Positions 1 through 9,059 of a DNA stretch of 64,000 bases are shown here, piece after piece. The stretch comes from Planctomycetota bacterium (GTDB lineage Bacteria > Planctomycetota > B15-G4 > SIAN01): positions 434,001 through 498,000 of the forward strand of contig JANQQL010000025.1 in assembly GCA_028289345.1 (NCBI GenBank), in the 5' to 3' direction. The translations under genes were made by a program, and so were the position numbers. The notes below the pieces were generated by a model that worked only from the letters and a program-made list of their open reading frames with translations, had not been told where the DNA came from and searched no databases. The first letter of the stretch is position 1; the number at the start of each line of letters is the position of its first letter.

Positions 1-1
1 T

Positions 2-3000
2 CGTCGAGAGGGACCCCAGTGGTTGCAACCGGCGTGGTCGCTCGAGCCTTCGGCTTCCGGGACGTCCGAGTGGGACGACGCCCCGCGAGCCCGCGACAGA
101 CAGGAACGGAGGAACTCGGCTCGAGGGGAGAAAGCGAACTCTCGGGTCCGTGGGGAGGACGCCGACTGGCAAGGCTCTCCGGCGGCTCTCGAACTGTCCG
201 CCCCTGGATTCCATCAGGACCCAGAACCGGATCGCCCCGAGACAATCGACGAAGACGTCGGACCAGTGTTCGCGCCGGCGGACAGAGCATTTGCAGCACT
301 GCCCACGGCCGGAAAACCGGACTCGGCAATGACCGGCGGGGCGTTCGATCAGAAGGCACGTGGGTTGTTGTTTGGCTTGCCCCGATTGGTTTGGCTTCCA
401 TTGGCAGGAATGCTGATCTGGCTGACCGTGGCACTCGGCCTGGTGCTGCGCATTGGCCTGCTCAAGTTCCGAATCCGTCGCCGACTGGCCAGCCGAACCG
501 AGCTCCGAGGCCACCCCATGGTCGAAACCCTGGCCGGTCTTTGCCGGCAAGCGGGAATCAAACGCAGGATCCGGCTGTCTTGTTCGTCCCGCATTTCCGG
601 CCCGATCTCCTTGAGTTCGCAAGAGATCTGCGTGCCGCGGGCAGTCCTCGACCACATGCCTCCGAAACAACAACGGGGCATTCTCGCTCATGAGTTGGCT
701 CACGTGGTCCGCCGCGATCCTTCGTGGCTGTCCTGGACCGCGCTGTTGCAAGACGTGTTTTTCTTTCAGCCTCTGGTTCGCGTTGCTCGGCGAGAGCTGC
801 AGATCTCCGCGGAGTACCTGTGTGACGAGTGGGCTGCTCATCAAACCGGTGAGAGTTTGACCCTTGCGCGTTGTTTGGCGGAAGTCGCCGGTTGGTTGGA
901 GAAGCCGTCGCCGATTCCCATGGTTGCTTCCATGGCAGATGACGGCTCCTTGTTGATGTCTCGTATTCGAAGATTGCTCAACGAGCAGGCGTGTCCGCGC
1001 CCGCCTGTTCGATCCTTTGGGAGGATTCTCATGTCGACTTCGCTCCTTGTTTTGGTTGCCGGCCTGGTGCCGCGCGTGGCAGCGGTGGAACAGCCGCCCG
1101 TCGCGCCGCGACCGGTCGCTCCTCCTGCCCTCGTGCAGAACTTGCCGCCGGCGTTGGCACCTTCGGCGGTCGCCCCGGCACAGTTTCCCGAGGCCCGGGA
1201 ACCCAGCTTCCCCGCGGCTCCGAGGGCCCCGCTGCCGTCCGCTTTCCCGGTCGTCGAAGACCCGATGGCGGAAGCGGAAGAGTGGCTCGTTGCTCAGAAG
1301 CCGGCGGCCCCCGCATTTCCTGCTCGGGTCGAGCCTGTCGATGCCCGTCCCGCCGTCGCCGATCCCTTCGCGCCAATCGCCACGCAACCGGCCGTGCCGT
1401 CTCCATTCGAGCCGGTTGTTCCGGAGGCGATGGCAGGCGGGCCCCTGGAACCAGTTCCCGCACCGCGCGCGGCGTTTCCCTCTTGGTTTGGAATGCAGGA
1501 GCGGACCCGCGGCAGGATGCTCGGAGTCACGTTGGACGAGATCAGTCGCGGAGAACTGGCCGAGCTGGGAGTGAAAGGCAGCGGCCTTCGAATCGAGAGT
1601 GTGGTCGAGAACTCGGCCGCGGAGAACTCCGGCTTGGAGGCGGGTGACGTCATCACCTGGGTGAATGACGACAGCGCGAACCTGGATTCCCTGTTGGAGC
1701 ACATTCGTGGCGGCGACGACGTCATGGAACTCGTGGTTGTTCGCGATGGTCGCTCCCGAGAGATCACGGTGGAGTGGAGTGACGGGGCTCCGTCACCGCG
1801 AGCACCGCGGTCCCAAGGAATGCGTCGCGGACGGGTTCCGGACCCACCCCGAGAGGCTCCCTCTCCGAGGGAACCACGAGAACCGCGTGAGCCACGGGAA
1901 CGGCCCGAGCGGCCCGAGCGGCAGGAACGAATGGAGCGGGGGGAAAGGCCGGAACGTCCCGAGCGACCGGAGCGGCGCGAACGATCCGAAAGATCTGGTC
2001 GACGGGAGCGTGACTCACGCTCGGACCGACGCGGCGAGCACCGCTTGGAAGAACTCCGCGAAATGGAAGCGTTGCGCGATGAGTATGTGCAGCGCCTGCA
2101 CGAACTGGACCGTCGACTCGAGCGCTTCTATCGCGATCTGGATCGCGACGACTTCCGTGACGACCAAGATTGGATCGAAGAAGAGGCCGAACCTCGGTGG
2201 GAGTCCGACGAGTGGGACGAGCCCGAATTCGAAGACGACTGGGAAGAAGATGGCGATTGGGGTGACGAAGGGGACTGGGACGAAGACGAGCACGAACTCG
2301 TCGAGCTCGAAGGGCGCCTCGCTGATCACTTCGAGGAGATGATCGGAGAGCTCGAGTCGCAGTTCGAAGAACAGATCGAGAACGCCTTCGAGCCTCTGGA
2401 AGAGGAGTTGGATGAGTTCGAGCAGGTGCTGGACGAAGAACTTCACGACCGCTTGTTCGAAACCCTGGAAACGGATTGGGAGGAGCTCGAAGGCCACCTC
2501 GACGAGGTGATGGACTCCAGCTTCGAAGAGTTCGAAGGCTGGATGGAAGAAGTCGGGTCAGAGTTCCAGGTCTCGGATCCCGAAGAGTACGTGTTCCTCG
2601 AAGAGCAACTCGAGGATTGGAGCGATCAGCTGGAAGACGAGCTGGAATCCGGCCTCGAGGAGCCGGTGGAAGCGATGGAGGATCAGCTTCAGGCTCTTGA
2701 AGATCACGTCCAAGATCGCTTGCACGGAAGTCTCGAGCACCTCGAACACATCTTTTCCGAAGCGGAAGCTGCCGCGGAGCATCATTTCGCGGAAGTGTTG
2801 GCCTCCGCCGAAGGAGGATTCCATGTCGAGTGGATGCAACGACTGCATGAAGGAAACCACGAACCGGAAGAGATGGAAGCGCTGCTTGCGGATCACCTCG
2901 GCCACTTGCGCGATCACGTGCATTCCCAGACCGAAGGCTGGGTCGACCGGGTGCACGAAATGCGCGATCAACTCCATGCTTTGAGGGACCATCTCGGGAG

Positions 3001-3307
3001 TCTGGTGGACGACGTTCACTCCTCGATGGAGCCCGCTCTCGAGGAACTGAGCGGAGAGTGGGAGGTTTCTTGGGAGCGACCCGATCGGAAAGGTCGCGAG
3101 AACTTGGAGCGGTACTTGAGCCGTGGCCAGGCGGATTTTGCAGGTGCCTTGCACAAGAAAGTTCGCCATCTGCATCGGCGAATGGAAAAGGTCAGCCGCC
3201 AACTCCATCGAACTCTGGAAGACGAGCTTCGAGAGATCGACAAGTCTCTGGAAGACGTGGCCGGTTCGTTCCATCGAATGCAGCGAAGGATGCACCGCGG
3301 CCGCTGA
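2..3307 (+). CDS. M56 (BlaR1-like) membrane metallopeptidase with PDZ domain and long acidic coiled-coil tail, 5' end cut off
   Basis: The frame is open to the left edge, so the true start is probably outside the window; a TTG at 23 is the first in-frame start codon and is used for numbering (1094 aa). A membrane segment near residues 123-145 precedes the zinc peptidase motif HELAH (H223, E224, H227), and a second membrane segment lies near 333-353, the BlaR1/MecR1 arrangement. A Pro/Ala-rich linker (about 355-490) leads to a PDZ domain (about 498-585), then a stretch of Arg/Glu/Pro repeats (about 590-670) and about 420 residues of Glu/Asp/His-rich predicted coiled coil. Family members sense a signal outside the membrane and cleave a BlaI-type repressor; no BlaI gene is visible, but it could lie just off the left edge. 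The PDZ plus acidic tail is far longer than usual for the family and its role is unknown. A hairpin at 3398-3436 may end the transcript. Confidence 0.85.
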   Translation, partial: RREGPQWLQPAWSLEPSASGTSEWDDAPRARDRQERRNSARGEKANSRVRGEDADWQGSPAALELSAPGFHQDPEPDRPETIDEDVGPVFAPADRAFAALPTAGKPDSAMTGGAFDQKARGLLFGLPRLVWLPLAGMLIWLTVALGLVLRIGLLKFRIRRRLASRTELRGHPMVETLAGLCRQAGIKRRIRLSCSSRISGPISLSSQEICVPRAVLDHMPPKQQRGILAHELAHVVRRDPSWLSWTALLQDVFFFQPLVRVARRELQISAEYLCDEWAAHQTGESLTLARCLAEVAGWLEKPSPIPMVASMADDGSLLMSRIRRLLNEQACPRPPVRSFGRILMSTSLLVLVAGLVPRVAAVEQPPVAPRPVAPPALVQNLPPALAPSAVAPAQFPEAREPSFPAAPRAPLPSAFPVVEDPMAEAEEWLVAQKPAAPAFPARVEPVDARPAVADPFAPIATQPAVPSPFEPVVPEAMAGGPLEPVPAPRAAFPSWFGMQERTRGRMLGVTLDEISRGELAELGVKGSGLRIESVVENSAAENSGLEAGDVITWVNDDSANLDSLLEHIRGGDDVMELVVVRDGRSREITVEWSDGAPSPRAPRSQGMRRGRVPDPPREAPSPREPREPREPRERPERPERQERMERGERPERPERPERRERSERSGRRERDSRSDRRGEHRLEELREMEALRDEYVQRLHELDRRLERFYRDLDRDDFRDDQDWIEEEAEPRWESDEWDEPEFEDDWEEDGDWGDEGDWDEDEHELVELEGRLADHFEEMIGELESQFEEQIENAFEPLEEELDEFEQVLDEELHDRLFETLETDWEELEGHLDEVMDSSFEEFEGWMEEVGSEFQVSDPEEYVFLEEQLEDWSDQLEDELESGLEEPVEAMEDQLQALEDHVQDRLHGSLEHLEHIFSEAEAAAEHHFAEVLASAEGGFHVEWMQRLHEGNHEPEEMEALLADHLGHLRDHVHSQTEGWVDRVHEMRDQLHALRDHLGSLVDDVHSSMEPALEELSGEWEVSWERPDRKGRENLERYLSRGQADFAGALHKKVRHLHRRMEKVSRQLHRTLEDELREIDKSLEDVAGSFHRMQRRMHRGR

Positions 3308-3397
3308 CGGGCCGTTGAACAAAGGCCTCGGAGGGCCATCGGGGAGCTCTCATCTCCTCGGGTCCGCCCGGGCTTCTCTCACCTTGCACTCTCTCGT

Positions 3398-3436
3398 TTG
3401 CGGCCAAGGCGACGGAATCCCGCGTCTTGGCCGCAA
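3398..3436 (+). terminator. Likely intrinsic terminator after the M56 gene
   Basis: A perfect 11-bp inverted repeat (TTGCGGCCAAG and its complement) encloses a 17-nt loop and is followed by a short T-rich stretch (gtttgtt). It lies about 90 bp past the stop of the M56 gene and before the RBS of the PhzF gene. The U-tract is weak, so efficiency is uncertain. Confidence 0.55.
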
Positions 3437-3600
3437 GTTTGTTGAGGCTCCGTCCCAGTCACCGCCGTTCGAACTCTCGACCCCACGCGGATTCCCCGTT
3501 TGCCTGGCTCTTGTCCGAAACAAGGAACCACGGATCGGCCCCACTGAGGCAAACTGGAGGACTTCCCAAAGAAACTCGCGGGTCAAAGAGGAGACGTGCC

Positions 3601-4410
3601 GTGGGATTCCCCATTCACCAGGTCGATGCGTTCGCTTCGGAGGTGTTTCGCGGCAACCCGGCCGCGGTGTGTTTGCTGTCGGGGCCCGTGGAGCCGGGCT
3701 GGATGCAACGGGTGGCTGGGGAAATGAACCTGTCAGAGACCGCATTCGTGGTTCCGCAAGGACAGCGCTTCGGATTGCGCTGGTTCACTCCGGCGGTCGA
3801 GGTCGACTTGTGTGGCCACGCAACCTTGGCCAGCGCCCACGTGCTGTGGAGCAGCGGACAGGTTCCCGCCGATCAACCAGTCGCTTTCGAAACCAAAAGC
3901 GGAACCCTGGTCGCTACCCACGAGTCCGGCTGGATCACCCTGGATTTTCCCGCCGAGCCGGCCTCTTCGTGTGATGCACCCGAGGGATTGATCGAGTCAC
4001 TGGGCGGGACGGTGCGCGTCGTCGCGAAGAACCGCATGGACTACCTGGTCGAGTTGGAGAATGACGATCAGGTGCGATCGCTGCAGCCGGACCTGACTCG
4101 ACTGAAGACGCTGCCGGTCCGTGGCGTCATTGTCACGGCGGCGGACACCCGCGGCGAGCACGACTTCATCTCTCGATTCTTCGGCCCCGGCTCCGGAGTG
4201 GACGAAGACCCGGTCACGGGATCGGCTCATTGCTGCCTGGCTCCCTATTGGAGGGAGAAGCTCGGCAAGGACAAGCTCCGCGGTTACCAGGCCTCTTCGC
4301 GGGGCGGAGAGGTGCTGGTTCACTGCCGTGGGGAACGCGTTCTTTTGCAGGGACAAGCAAGGACGGTGTTTGTCGGAGAACTCTCCGAAGAGGCGACTCG
4401 AGGCTCCTGA
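3601..4410 (+). CDS. PhzF family isomerase/epimerase
   Basis: 269 aa. The GTG start is chosen because AAAGAGGAG lies 7-15 bases upstream and the family's N-terminus (IHQVDAFAS..FRGNPAAV) begins right there. The catalytic Glu region (MNLSETAFV, Glu near residue 45), the CGHAT motif (about residues 77-81) and the DEDPVTGSAH signature near the C-terminal third are all present. Members fold like diaminopimelate epimerase and shift double bonds or isomerise small acids; PhzF itself acts in phenazine biosynthesis, but no other phenazine genes are here, so the substrate is unknown. It probably forms a single-gene unit: the neighbour downstream is convergent. Confidence 0.93.
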   Translation: MGFPIHQVDAFASEVFRGNPAAVCLLSGPVEPGWMQRVAGEMNLSETAFVVPQGQRFGLRWFTPAVEVDLCGHATLASAHVLWSSGQVPADQPVAFETKSGTLVATHESGWITLDFPAEPASSCDAPEGLIESLGGTVRVVAKNRMDYLVELENDDQVRSLQPDLTRLKTLPVRGVIVTAADTRGEHDFISRFFGPGSGVDEDPVTGSAHCCLAPYWREKLGKDKLRGYQASSRGGEVLVHCRGERVLLQGQARTVFVGELSEEATRGS

Positions 4411-4840
4411 CGCGTCCCGCCATCAGGCCGGCTCGCGAGATGCACCCGGCGGTCTACGAATTCTCGATGGGACTTGCAGCGTCCGACCTAGGGGGCTTGC
4501 CTCCCCTTTCTTCGTTGGGCTCCCGACCTAAGTCGACTTCGCCGAGGAGCCCGACTTCGGCGATGCGGCGGTGACTCGATCGGTCGTCCGACGTGCCCAT
4601 CGCCTCTTCGCGGATCAATGGTCGCCCTCGAACCCGGAACGATTCCCTCGATCCCCCTCGGTGGGATTCCGATGGAACGAAGGTCCTTCCGCCGGCTGTT
4701 CGAGGCTCTTCTTCCCGGCCTGGGGGCAGGCCGGGAAGAAGTCCTTCGGGGCTCAATGGGATCTTGTCGCCTTCGTCCTTGCATCTTCGAAGGAGACGAA
4801 GACCGACCGATCGGCCATCGGAGGCCTCTTCAGAGACCGA
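4411..4840. other. Convergent intergenic region with several hairpins
   Basis: No credible gene. The region between two converging genes holds a cluster of inverted repeats: AGGGG/CCCCT near 4490-4508, TCGCCGA/TCGGCGA near 4537-4563, the 14-bp stem at 4708-4741, and CTTCGTCCTT..AAGGAgaCGAAG near 4773-4803. They probably act as transcription end points from both sides. None has a long T run. Confidence 0.5.
4708..4741. terminator. 14-bp perfect hairpin, possible bidirectional terminator
   Basis: CTTCTTCCCGGCCT and its exact complement are separated by 6 nt. It lies about 100 bp beyond the 3' end of the minus-strand lipoprotein gene and 300 bp beyond the PhzF gene. There is no U-tract on either strand, so it may act as an mRNA 3' end stabiliser rather than a classical terminator. 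Confidence 0.45.
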
Positions 4841-5275
4841 CTAGTCCACGGAAGCGGAATAGGCCGGGTAATACTCCGGAACGTGCACGATTTGCTGCGG
4901 GTGCAGCTTGCGCCACGCGCCGGTCGCGAAGTCGACACCGAAGGCGATCACGCCGGGCACGACGAACGGAATCAGCAGCGCGGCATCGCCCAGCAGCCAG
5001 GGATCCGGATCGTAGGAAAGCTGGACGGGCACGGTGGAGTAGTCATTGCCGATGTCGAAGGTCGGAGTCTTGTAGTCCTTGTTCACGAAGACCAGGTCTC
5101 CGTGTCCCACTTGTTGGCCGCGAAACTGAACGTCGCGACCCGCGGGATCGGTGACCACTTGGACGTTTTGTGATGTGCCGCGAAACATCGTCGCGCAACC
5201 GCTGCTCATCAGCAGCACGGCTCCGGCCAAGGAGGCGGAGACTCCACGAAGGATCGATCGATTCCAACGTTGCAT
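4841..5275 (-). CDS. Small lipoprotein of unknown function
   Basis: 144 aa. The ATG at 5275 is preferred over an upstream in-frame start at 5383 because GGGGAG sits a short distance upstream and the signal peptide begins there. A hydrophobic stretch ends in the lipobox MSSGC (Cys27), so the mature protein should be lipid anchored. Residues 28-75 (..TSQNVQVVTDPAGRDV..) resemble the short beta domains of 'CAT-F-GTSQ' type lipoproteins and PEGA-like domains; a hydrophobic segment follows near 95-115 (LLIPFVVPGVIAFGV). No function can be assigned. It converges on the PhzF gene. Confidence 0.75.
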   Translation of the reverse strand: MQRWNRSILRGVSASLAGAVLLMSSGCATMFRGTSQNVQVVTDPAGRDVQFRGQQVGHGDLVFVNKDYKTPTFDIGNDYSTVPVQLSYDPDPWLLGDAALLIPFVVPGVIAFGVDFATGAWRKLHPQQIVHVPEYYPAYSASVD

Positions 5276-5573
5276 GTGTGTTCTCCCCAAGAGTTTTCGT
5301 TTCTCGCCTTCTGCGAGAAATCCAACCCGCGTGTCTGGGAGCCACCGCCAGGGGCTCCAACTTGCCGAATGCGTTCGGCTCACGGGTAGCGATGGCTACC
5401 GGAGTGTCAGCGCTCGCACGAGGCTGGTCGACTCGGCGGGCAAAGTGTGAATAATCTGGGGACGGAGTATATCCCTTGGTGGGAAGACTTCGAAACTGCA
5501 GGCTGAACGAGTCCGGTGCCCGGGATGATCCAGGGATCCTCCGGGTGAGTTCGCCCCTGTTCGAGGAGACATC

Positions 5574-6035
5574 GTGGAATCGTTGCTGATCGAGTTGGAC
5601 GCTCTGATGACACGGGGGGACGCCCCGGACTTCGAAGGCGCGCTGGGCCAGATCCTGGAGGCGTTCGACTGTGTGACGGGCACGTTGCACGCCGTCGACG
5701 AGGACGGAAAGACCCTCCGCCTGGTCGCGCAACGCGGGATTCCCTCGGCGGTCCTGGAACGCGTTCAGCAGATTCCCGTTGGCAAGGGCATGGCCGGCAT
5801 CGCCGCCGAGCGTCGCGAACCCGTTCAAGTCTGCAACCTGCAAACCGACGATTCCGGTGTGGCGCGACCCGCCGCCAAAGAGACGCGCATGGAAGGCAGC
5901 ATTGCGTGCCCGGTCCTCATCGGTCCTCGCCTGTGTGGAACCCTTGGCGTCGCGAAACCCACGTCTTACGAGTTCACCGAAGCCGAGCGAGAACTGCTGA
6001 TGAAGGCGGGGACCGTGCTCGGGAGATGGATGTAA
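5574..6035 (+). CDS. GAF domain protein
   Basis: 153 aa consisting almost only of a GAF domain (about residues 20-150). The typical GAF core is visible: LRLVAQRGIP, the IPVGKGMAGIAAERREPVQV segment and the ending GTLGVAKPTSYEFTEAE. GAF domains bind small ligands such as cyclic nucleotides or sense redox or light cues; with no output domain it may act on a partner. The GTG start is supported by GAGGAGA 4-10 bases upstream. It ends 2 bp from the end of the convergent kinase gene. Confidence 0.88.
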   Translation: MESLLIELDALMTRGDAPDFEGALGQILEAFDCVTGTLHAVDEDGKTLRLVAQRGIPSAVLERVQQIPVGKGMAGIAAERREPVQVCNLQTDDSGVARPAAKETRMEGSIACPVLIGPRLCGTLGVAKPTSYEFTEAERELLMKAGTVLGRWM

Positions 6036-6037
6036 GT

Positions 6038-8203
6038 CTACGACGGCGAGGACTTGGTCTTCTCTTCTTCGGCGCTACGCAGGAGTTCGGACCAAGGGTG
6101 GTTGTCCGGAACGTTGGTCGGCGCGGTGTTTCGGTAGGCGAGGATCGCCTCGAGATCGGGAAGGGGATCCTGTCCCGCCAAGCGTGAGAGCTTGGCCCGG
6201 GCCAGGCGTACGCGGGCTTCCAGCAGGTTCACGCGATTCTGGCAGCCGTCGCAATTCTTGGCGGACTGAATCGCCGCCCACGCTTCTTGGATCGACTCCT
6301 TGCTCTTTTGCAGCATGCCCTTCTGCACCAGGAGTTCGCTCAAAGTCACCGCGGCTTCGTAGTGCTTCGGGTCGCTCTCCAGAACCTCGTGACAGAGTGC
6401 AATTGCTTGGGCGAGTTCGTCTTCGCTGCACGAGACTTCGGTGTCCAGGAGCGGGATGCGGGCGCGCAGCAGCTTCACTTCGGCACAGTCGGGGTGGACC
6501 GCGCGAGCGTCCTCGAGAGCCTTGCGGGCCTGAGCAAAATCCCGAGCCTCGACGTAGGCTTCGGCGCGGGACATCCACGCGTCCAGATACCCCCGGCGGA
6601 TTTCCAGGGCCCGTTCGTAACTCTCGAAGGGATCCCTACCGAGCAAACGCAGGGTGTCTCCCTGGAGCTTCCAGACCTCTTCGGCGTCGGGTTCCTCTTC
6701 GAGGATCTCTTTGCAGACCTTCACGCAGCCTTCCAGGTCGTTCTCGGACAGGCGTGCCACGGCATCCGCGTAGTGAATCTGCCAGGCCGGCATGTCGGAG
6801 TCGAGGCGCGCCGCTTCCTGGAAGGCGAGCACCGCTTGCTCCAGCCGGTCAGGCGCCTCTTCTAGGTGATACTGAGTGCCGACTTTGCTGAGGTGCTTGT
6901 GAGCCTCACGCACGGTGCGCAAGTGAATGGCAAGATACACCCGTCCCATCTCGAAGTACGCACCGGGGAGGTGCTCCGCGCCAGAGATCGCCTGCTCCAT
7001 TTCGTCCAGGGCACGGTCCAGAAGGCCCCGGCGAAACAGCGCCTGGCCTAGGTAGAAGCGCGCCCAGGAGGAATCAGGGCGAGTCGAAAGGAAACGCTGG
7101 AGGCGGTCGATCAGCGCGTCCAGGCGCGGATAGGCCCGAGGGATGTTGCGCGACACCCGATAGACGTCCGCATCCCAGCGCGCGATTTCCTTGGCCGCCT
7201 CCATGCCGACGGACAGGTACGGATCGTCGTCGCTTTCCGGCATTGGCGCCGGCTCGGGAGCACGCCCGGAAATGCGATGGACGAGCTTGCGAAACCAGAC
7301 GTTCGACTCGGCGGCAATCTCCTGAGAGTCCAGCAGCTGAGTCAGCTCGGTTTCCAGTTCCTCCATGCTCTGGTAGCGGTCGCGTCGGTCCTTGCGCAGG
7401 CATTTCAGAACCACGGCTTCCAGGCTTCGAGGGATGGTTGGGTTCAAGGAACGTGGCATCGGGGGGGCGTCGTGGATGACTGCGTGCAACAGGTCGACCA
7501 CGTTGTCTGCTTCGAACGGCCAGCGTCCGGTCAGCTTGTAAAACAGAGTGCTCCCCAGCGAGTACACATCGCTGCGCGCGTCGACGGCGTGCAGCCTTCC
7601 TCTTGCTTGTTCGGGGGGCATCGACGCCGGGGTCCCGAGCACCTGGCCTTCTTCGCTCAGGGTGCCTTCTTGGTTTGTGTACAAGTTGCGGGCAATGCCG
7701 AAGTCGGTGAGATACGGCCGCTGCTGCTTGTCGACCAGGATGTTGCCCGGCTTGATGTCGCGATGGACGATGCCGTTTTCGTGAGCGTGGCGCAGGGCTT
7801 TGGTGATGTCGCGCGACACGCTGACCAGCTGCCGATGATTCAGCTCGGTCTCTGCCAGGTTGCCGCCTTCGATGTACTCCATGGCGAGGTACGGTTGTCC
7901 CTCGATCTCCCCCAGCTCGAACACCTGAACGATCGAGGGAGACTTCAGTCGCGCGGTGAAGCGTGCCTCGCGGCGGAATCGTTCGAGCACCGCCGGTCGA
8001 GTTTCCCGCAGAAACTTCAAGGCGACCGGGCGCTTCAGATCGGTGTCATCAGCGAGAAACACGTCCCCCGAGCCACCCCCTCCGAGTCGGCGCACCAAGC
8101 GGTACTTTTCCGGCACGGGCAGATGCTCGGGTTCGGTCAAGCAGCTGGGACCGAACAATCCCGAGTCGATGGCTTTTCTGGCAAGATCGCGCGTGTTGGC
8201 CAT
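6038..8203 (-). CDS. Ser/Thr protein kinase with C-terminal TPR repeats (cytoplasmic)
   Basis: 721 aa. The kinase domain spans about residues 34-300: glycine loop GGGGSGDV (41-48), VALK with catalytic Lys63, HRDIKPGN (from His147) and DFG (167-169), all intact, so it should be active. The rest (about 330-700) is TPR-like helical repeats. No membrane segment is seen, unlike the two other kinases in this window. Its start faces the ECF sigma gene at 8420 across 216 bp, suggesting a joint regulatory module. The target is unknown. Confidence 0.92.
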   Translation of the reverse strand: MANTRDLARKAIDSGLFGPSCLTEPEHLPVPEKYRLVRRLGGGGSGDVFLADDTDLKRPVALKFLRETRPAVLERFRREARFTARLKSPSIVQVFELGEIEGQPYLAMEYIEGGNLAETELNHRQLVSVSRDITKALRHAHENGIVHRDIKPGNILVDKQQRPYLTDFGIARNLYTNQEGTLSEEGQVLGTPASMPPEQARGRLHAVDARSDVYSLGSTLFYKLTGRWPFEADNVVDLLHAVIHDAPPMPRSLNPTIPRSLEAVVLKCLRKDRRDRYQSMEELETELTQLLDSQEIAAESNVWFRKLVHRISGRAPEPAPMPESDDDPYLSVGMEAAKEIARWDADVYRVSRNIPRAYPRLDALIDRLQRFLSTRPDSSWARFYLGQALFRRGLLDRALDEMEQAISGAEHLPGAYFEMGRVYLAIHLRTVREAHKHLSKVGTQYHLEEAPDRLEQAVLAFQEAARLDSDMPAWQIHYADAVARLSENDLEGCVKVCKEILEEEPDAEEVWKLQGDTLRLLGRDPFESYERALEIRRGYLDAWMSRAEAYVEARDFAQARKALEDARAVHPDCAEVKLLRARIPLLDTEVSCSEDELAQAIALCHEVLESDPKHYEAAVTLSELLVQKGMLQKSKESIQEAWAAIQSAKNCDGCQNRVNLLEARVRLARAKLSRLAGQDPLPDLEAILAYRNTAPTNVPDNHPWSELLRSAEEEKTKSSPS

Positions 8204-8419
8204 GGGTCTCAGCTACGAGTGGCGCAAGTTCCTACCGGCTTCGTCATGAGGACGTTCTCCCTGCTCCACGAATTCTCGGATCCGTTTGCGGGGCAGATCG
8301 CCTTCCGTCGTCGCCAGAAGGAACTTTGGCTCATCCTCGCAGCGGTTTTCATCAATCATCCGTGCTGGTTGGTTCGGGGCGAGAGCATTTCTCCCCCGGC
8401 GAAAAAGTAGACTGCCGAA

Positions 8420-8998
8420 GTGTTTCCTACCACGATCTGGACAACGATTCGCGATGCCGGAGCCTCGGACGAGCAGGCTCTGGAACGCTTCGCCCGAGAA
8501 TACCGAGGCCCGGTGTTCCGGTATGTCCGTGGGCGCGGATTCGAAGAAGGAGACGCTGAGGACGTCTGCCAGGACGTGTTCATTCGACTGTTGCGCGGTG
8601 GAGTGCTGGCCAAGGCGGAGGCGGCGCGCGGGCGGTTTCGGAGCCTGCTGTTGAGCGTGGTGAAGCACGTCATTCTCGATCGCCAGCGCAAGCGTCAGCA
8701 CGTGACCGCCGAAGAGATCGAGATCGAATGCCGCGATCCGGAGTTCGATCGCGAGTGGATGCTCGAGCTGACCGAGCGGGCCCTGGGGCGGCTCGGCGAA
8801 ACCGGTTCCCCCTATTTCGCTGTGTTGCGCGGTCACCTGAGCGGCGAGAAGCAGGACCGCAACAAGCTGTGGATCGCTCGTCGCAAGCTGGTCGCCCTGA
8901 TCCGCGCCGAGGTGGCCACCACCTGCCGATCCGCCGAAGAGCTCGAGGACGAGCTCAGCTACTTGTCCACCTACCTGGAACCGCGGCAGAATTCATGA
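8420..8998 (+). CDS. ECF-type RNA polymerase sigma factor with shortened region 4
   Basis: 192 aa from a GTG start. The N-terminus (FPTTIWTTI) and the region 2 core (EEGDAEDVCQDVFIRLL...VKHVILDRQRKR) are typical of planctomycete ECF factors. In region 4 the text goes from VLRGHLSGE straight to KQDRNKLWIARRKLVALIRAEV; the first helix and turn of the usual HTH (a stretch like YAEIAARLGMTEGAV) are absent. The family normally needs this helix for -35 recognition. It could be a subfamily trait or loss of function. It is divergent from a Ser/Thr kinase gene and ends about 60 bp before the BNR protein gene. Confidence 0.85.
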   Translation: MFPTTIWTTIRDAGASDEQALERFAREYRGPVFRYVRGRGFEEGDAEDVCQDVFIRLLRGGVLAKAEAARGRFRSLLLSVVKHVILDRQRKRQHVTAEEIEIECRDPEFDREWMLELTERALGRLGETGSPYFAVLRGHLSGEKQDRNKLWIARRKLVALIRAEVATTCRSAEELEDELSYLSTYLEPRQNS

Positions 8999-9059
8999 GA
9001 CGCGCCGGCCTCGGCCGCGATTCGGCACTGTCCTGAGACACAAACGGAGATCTGAGGCG

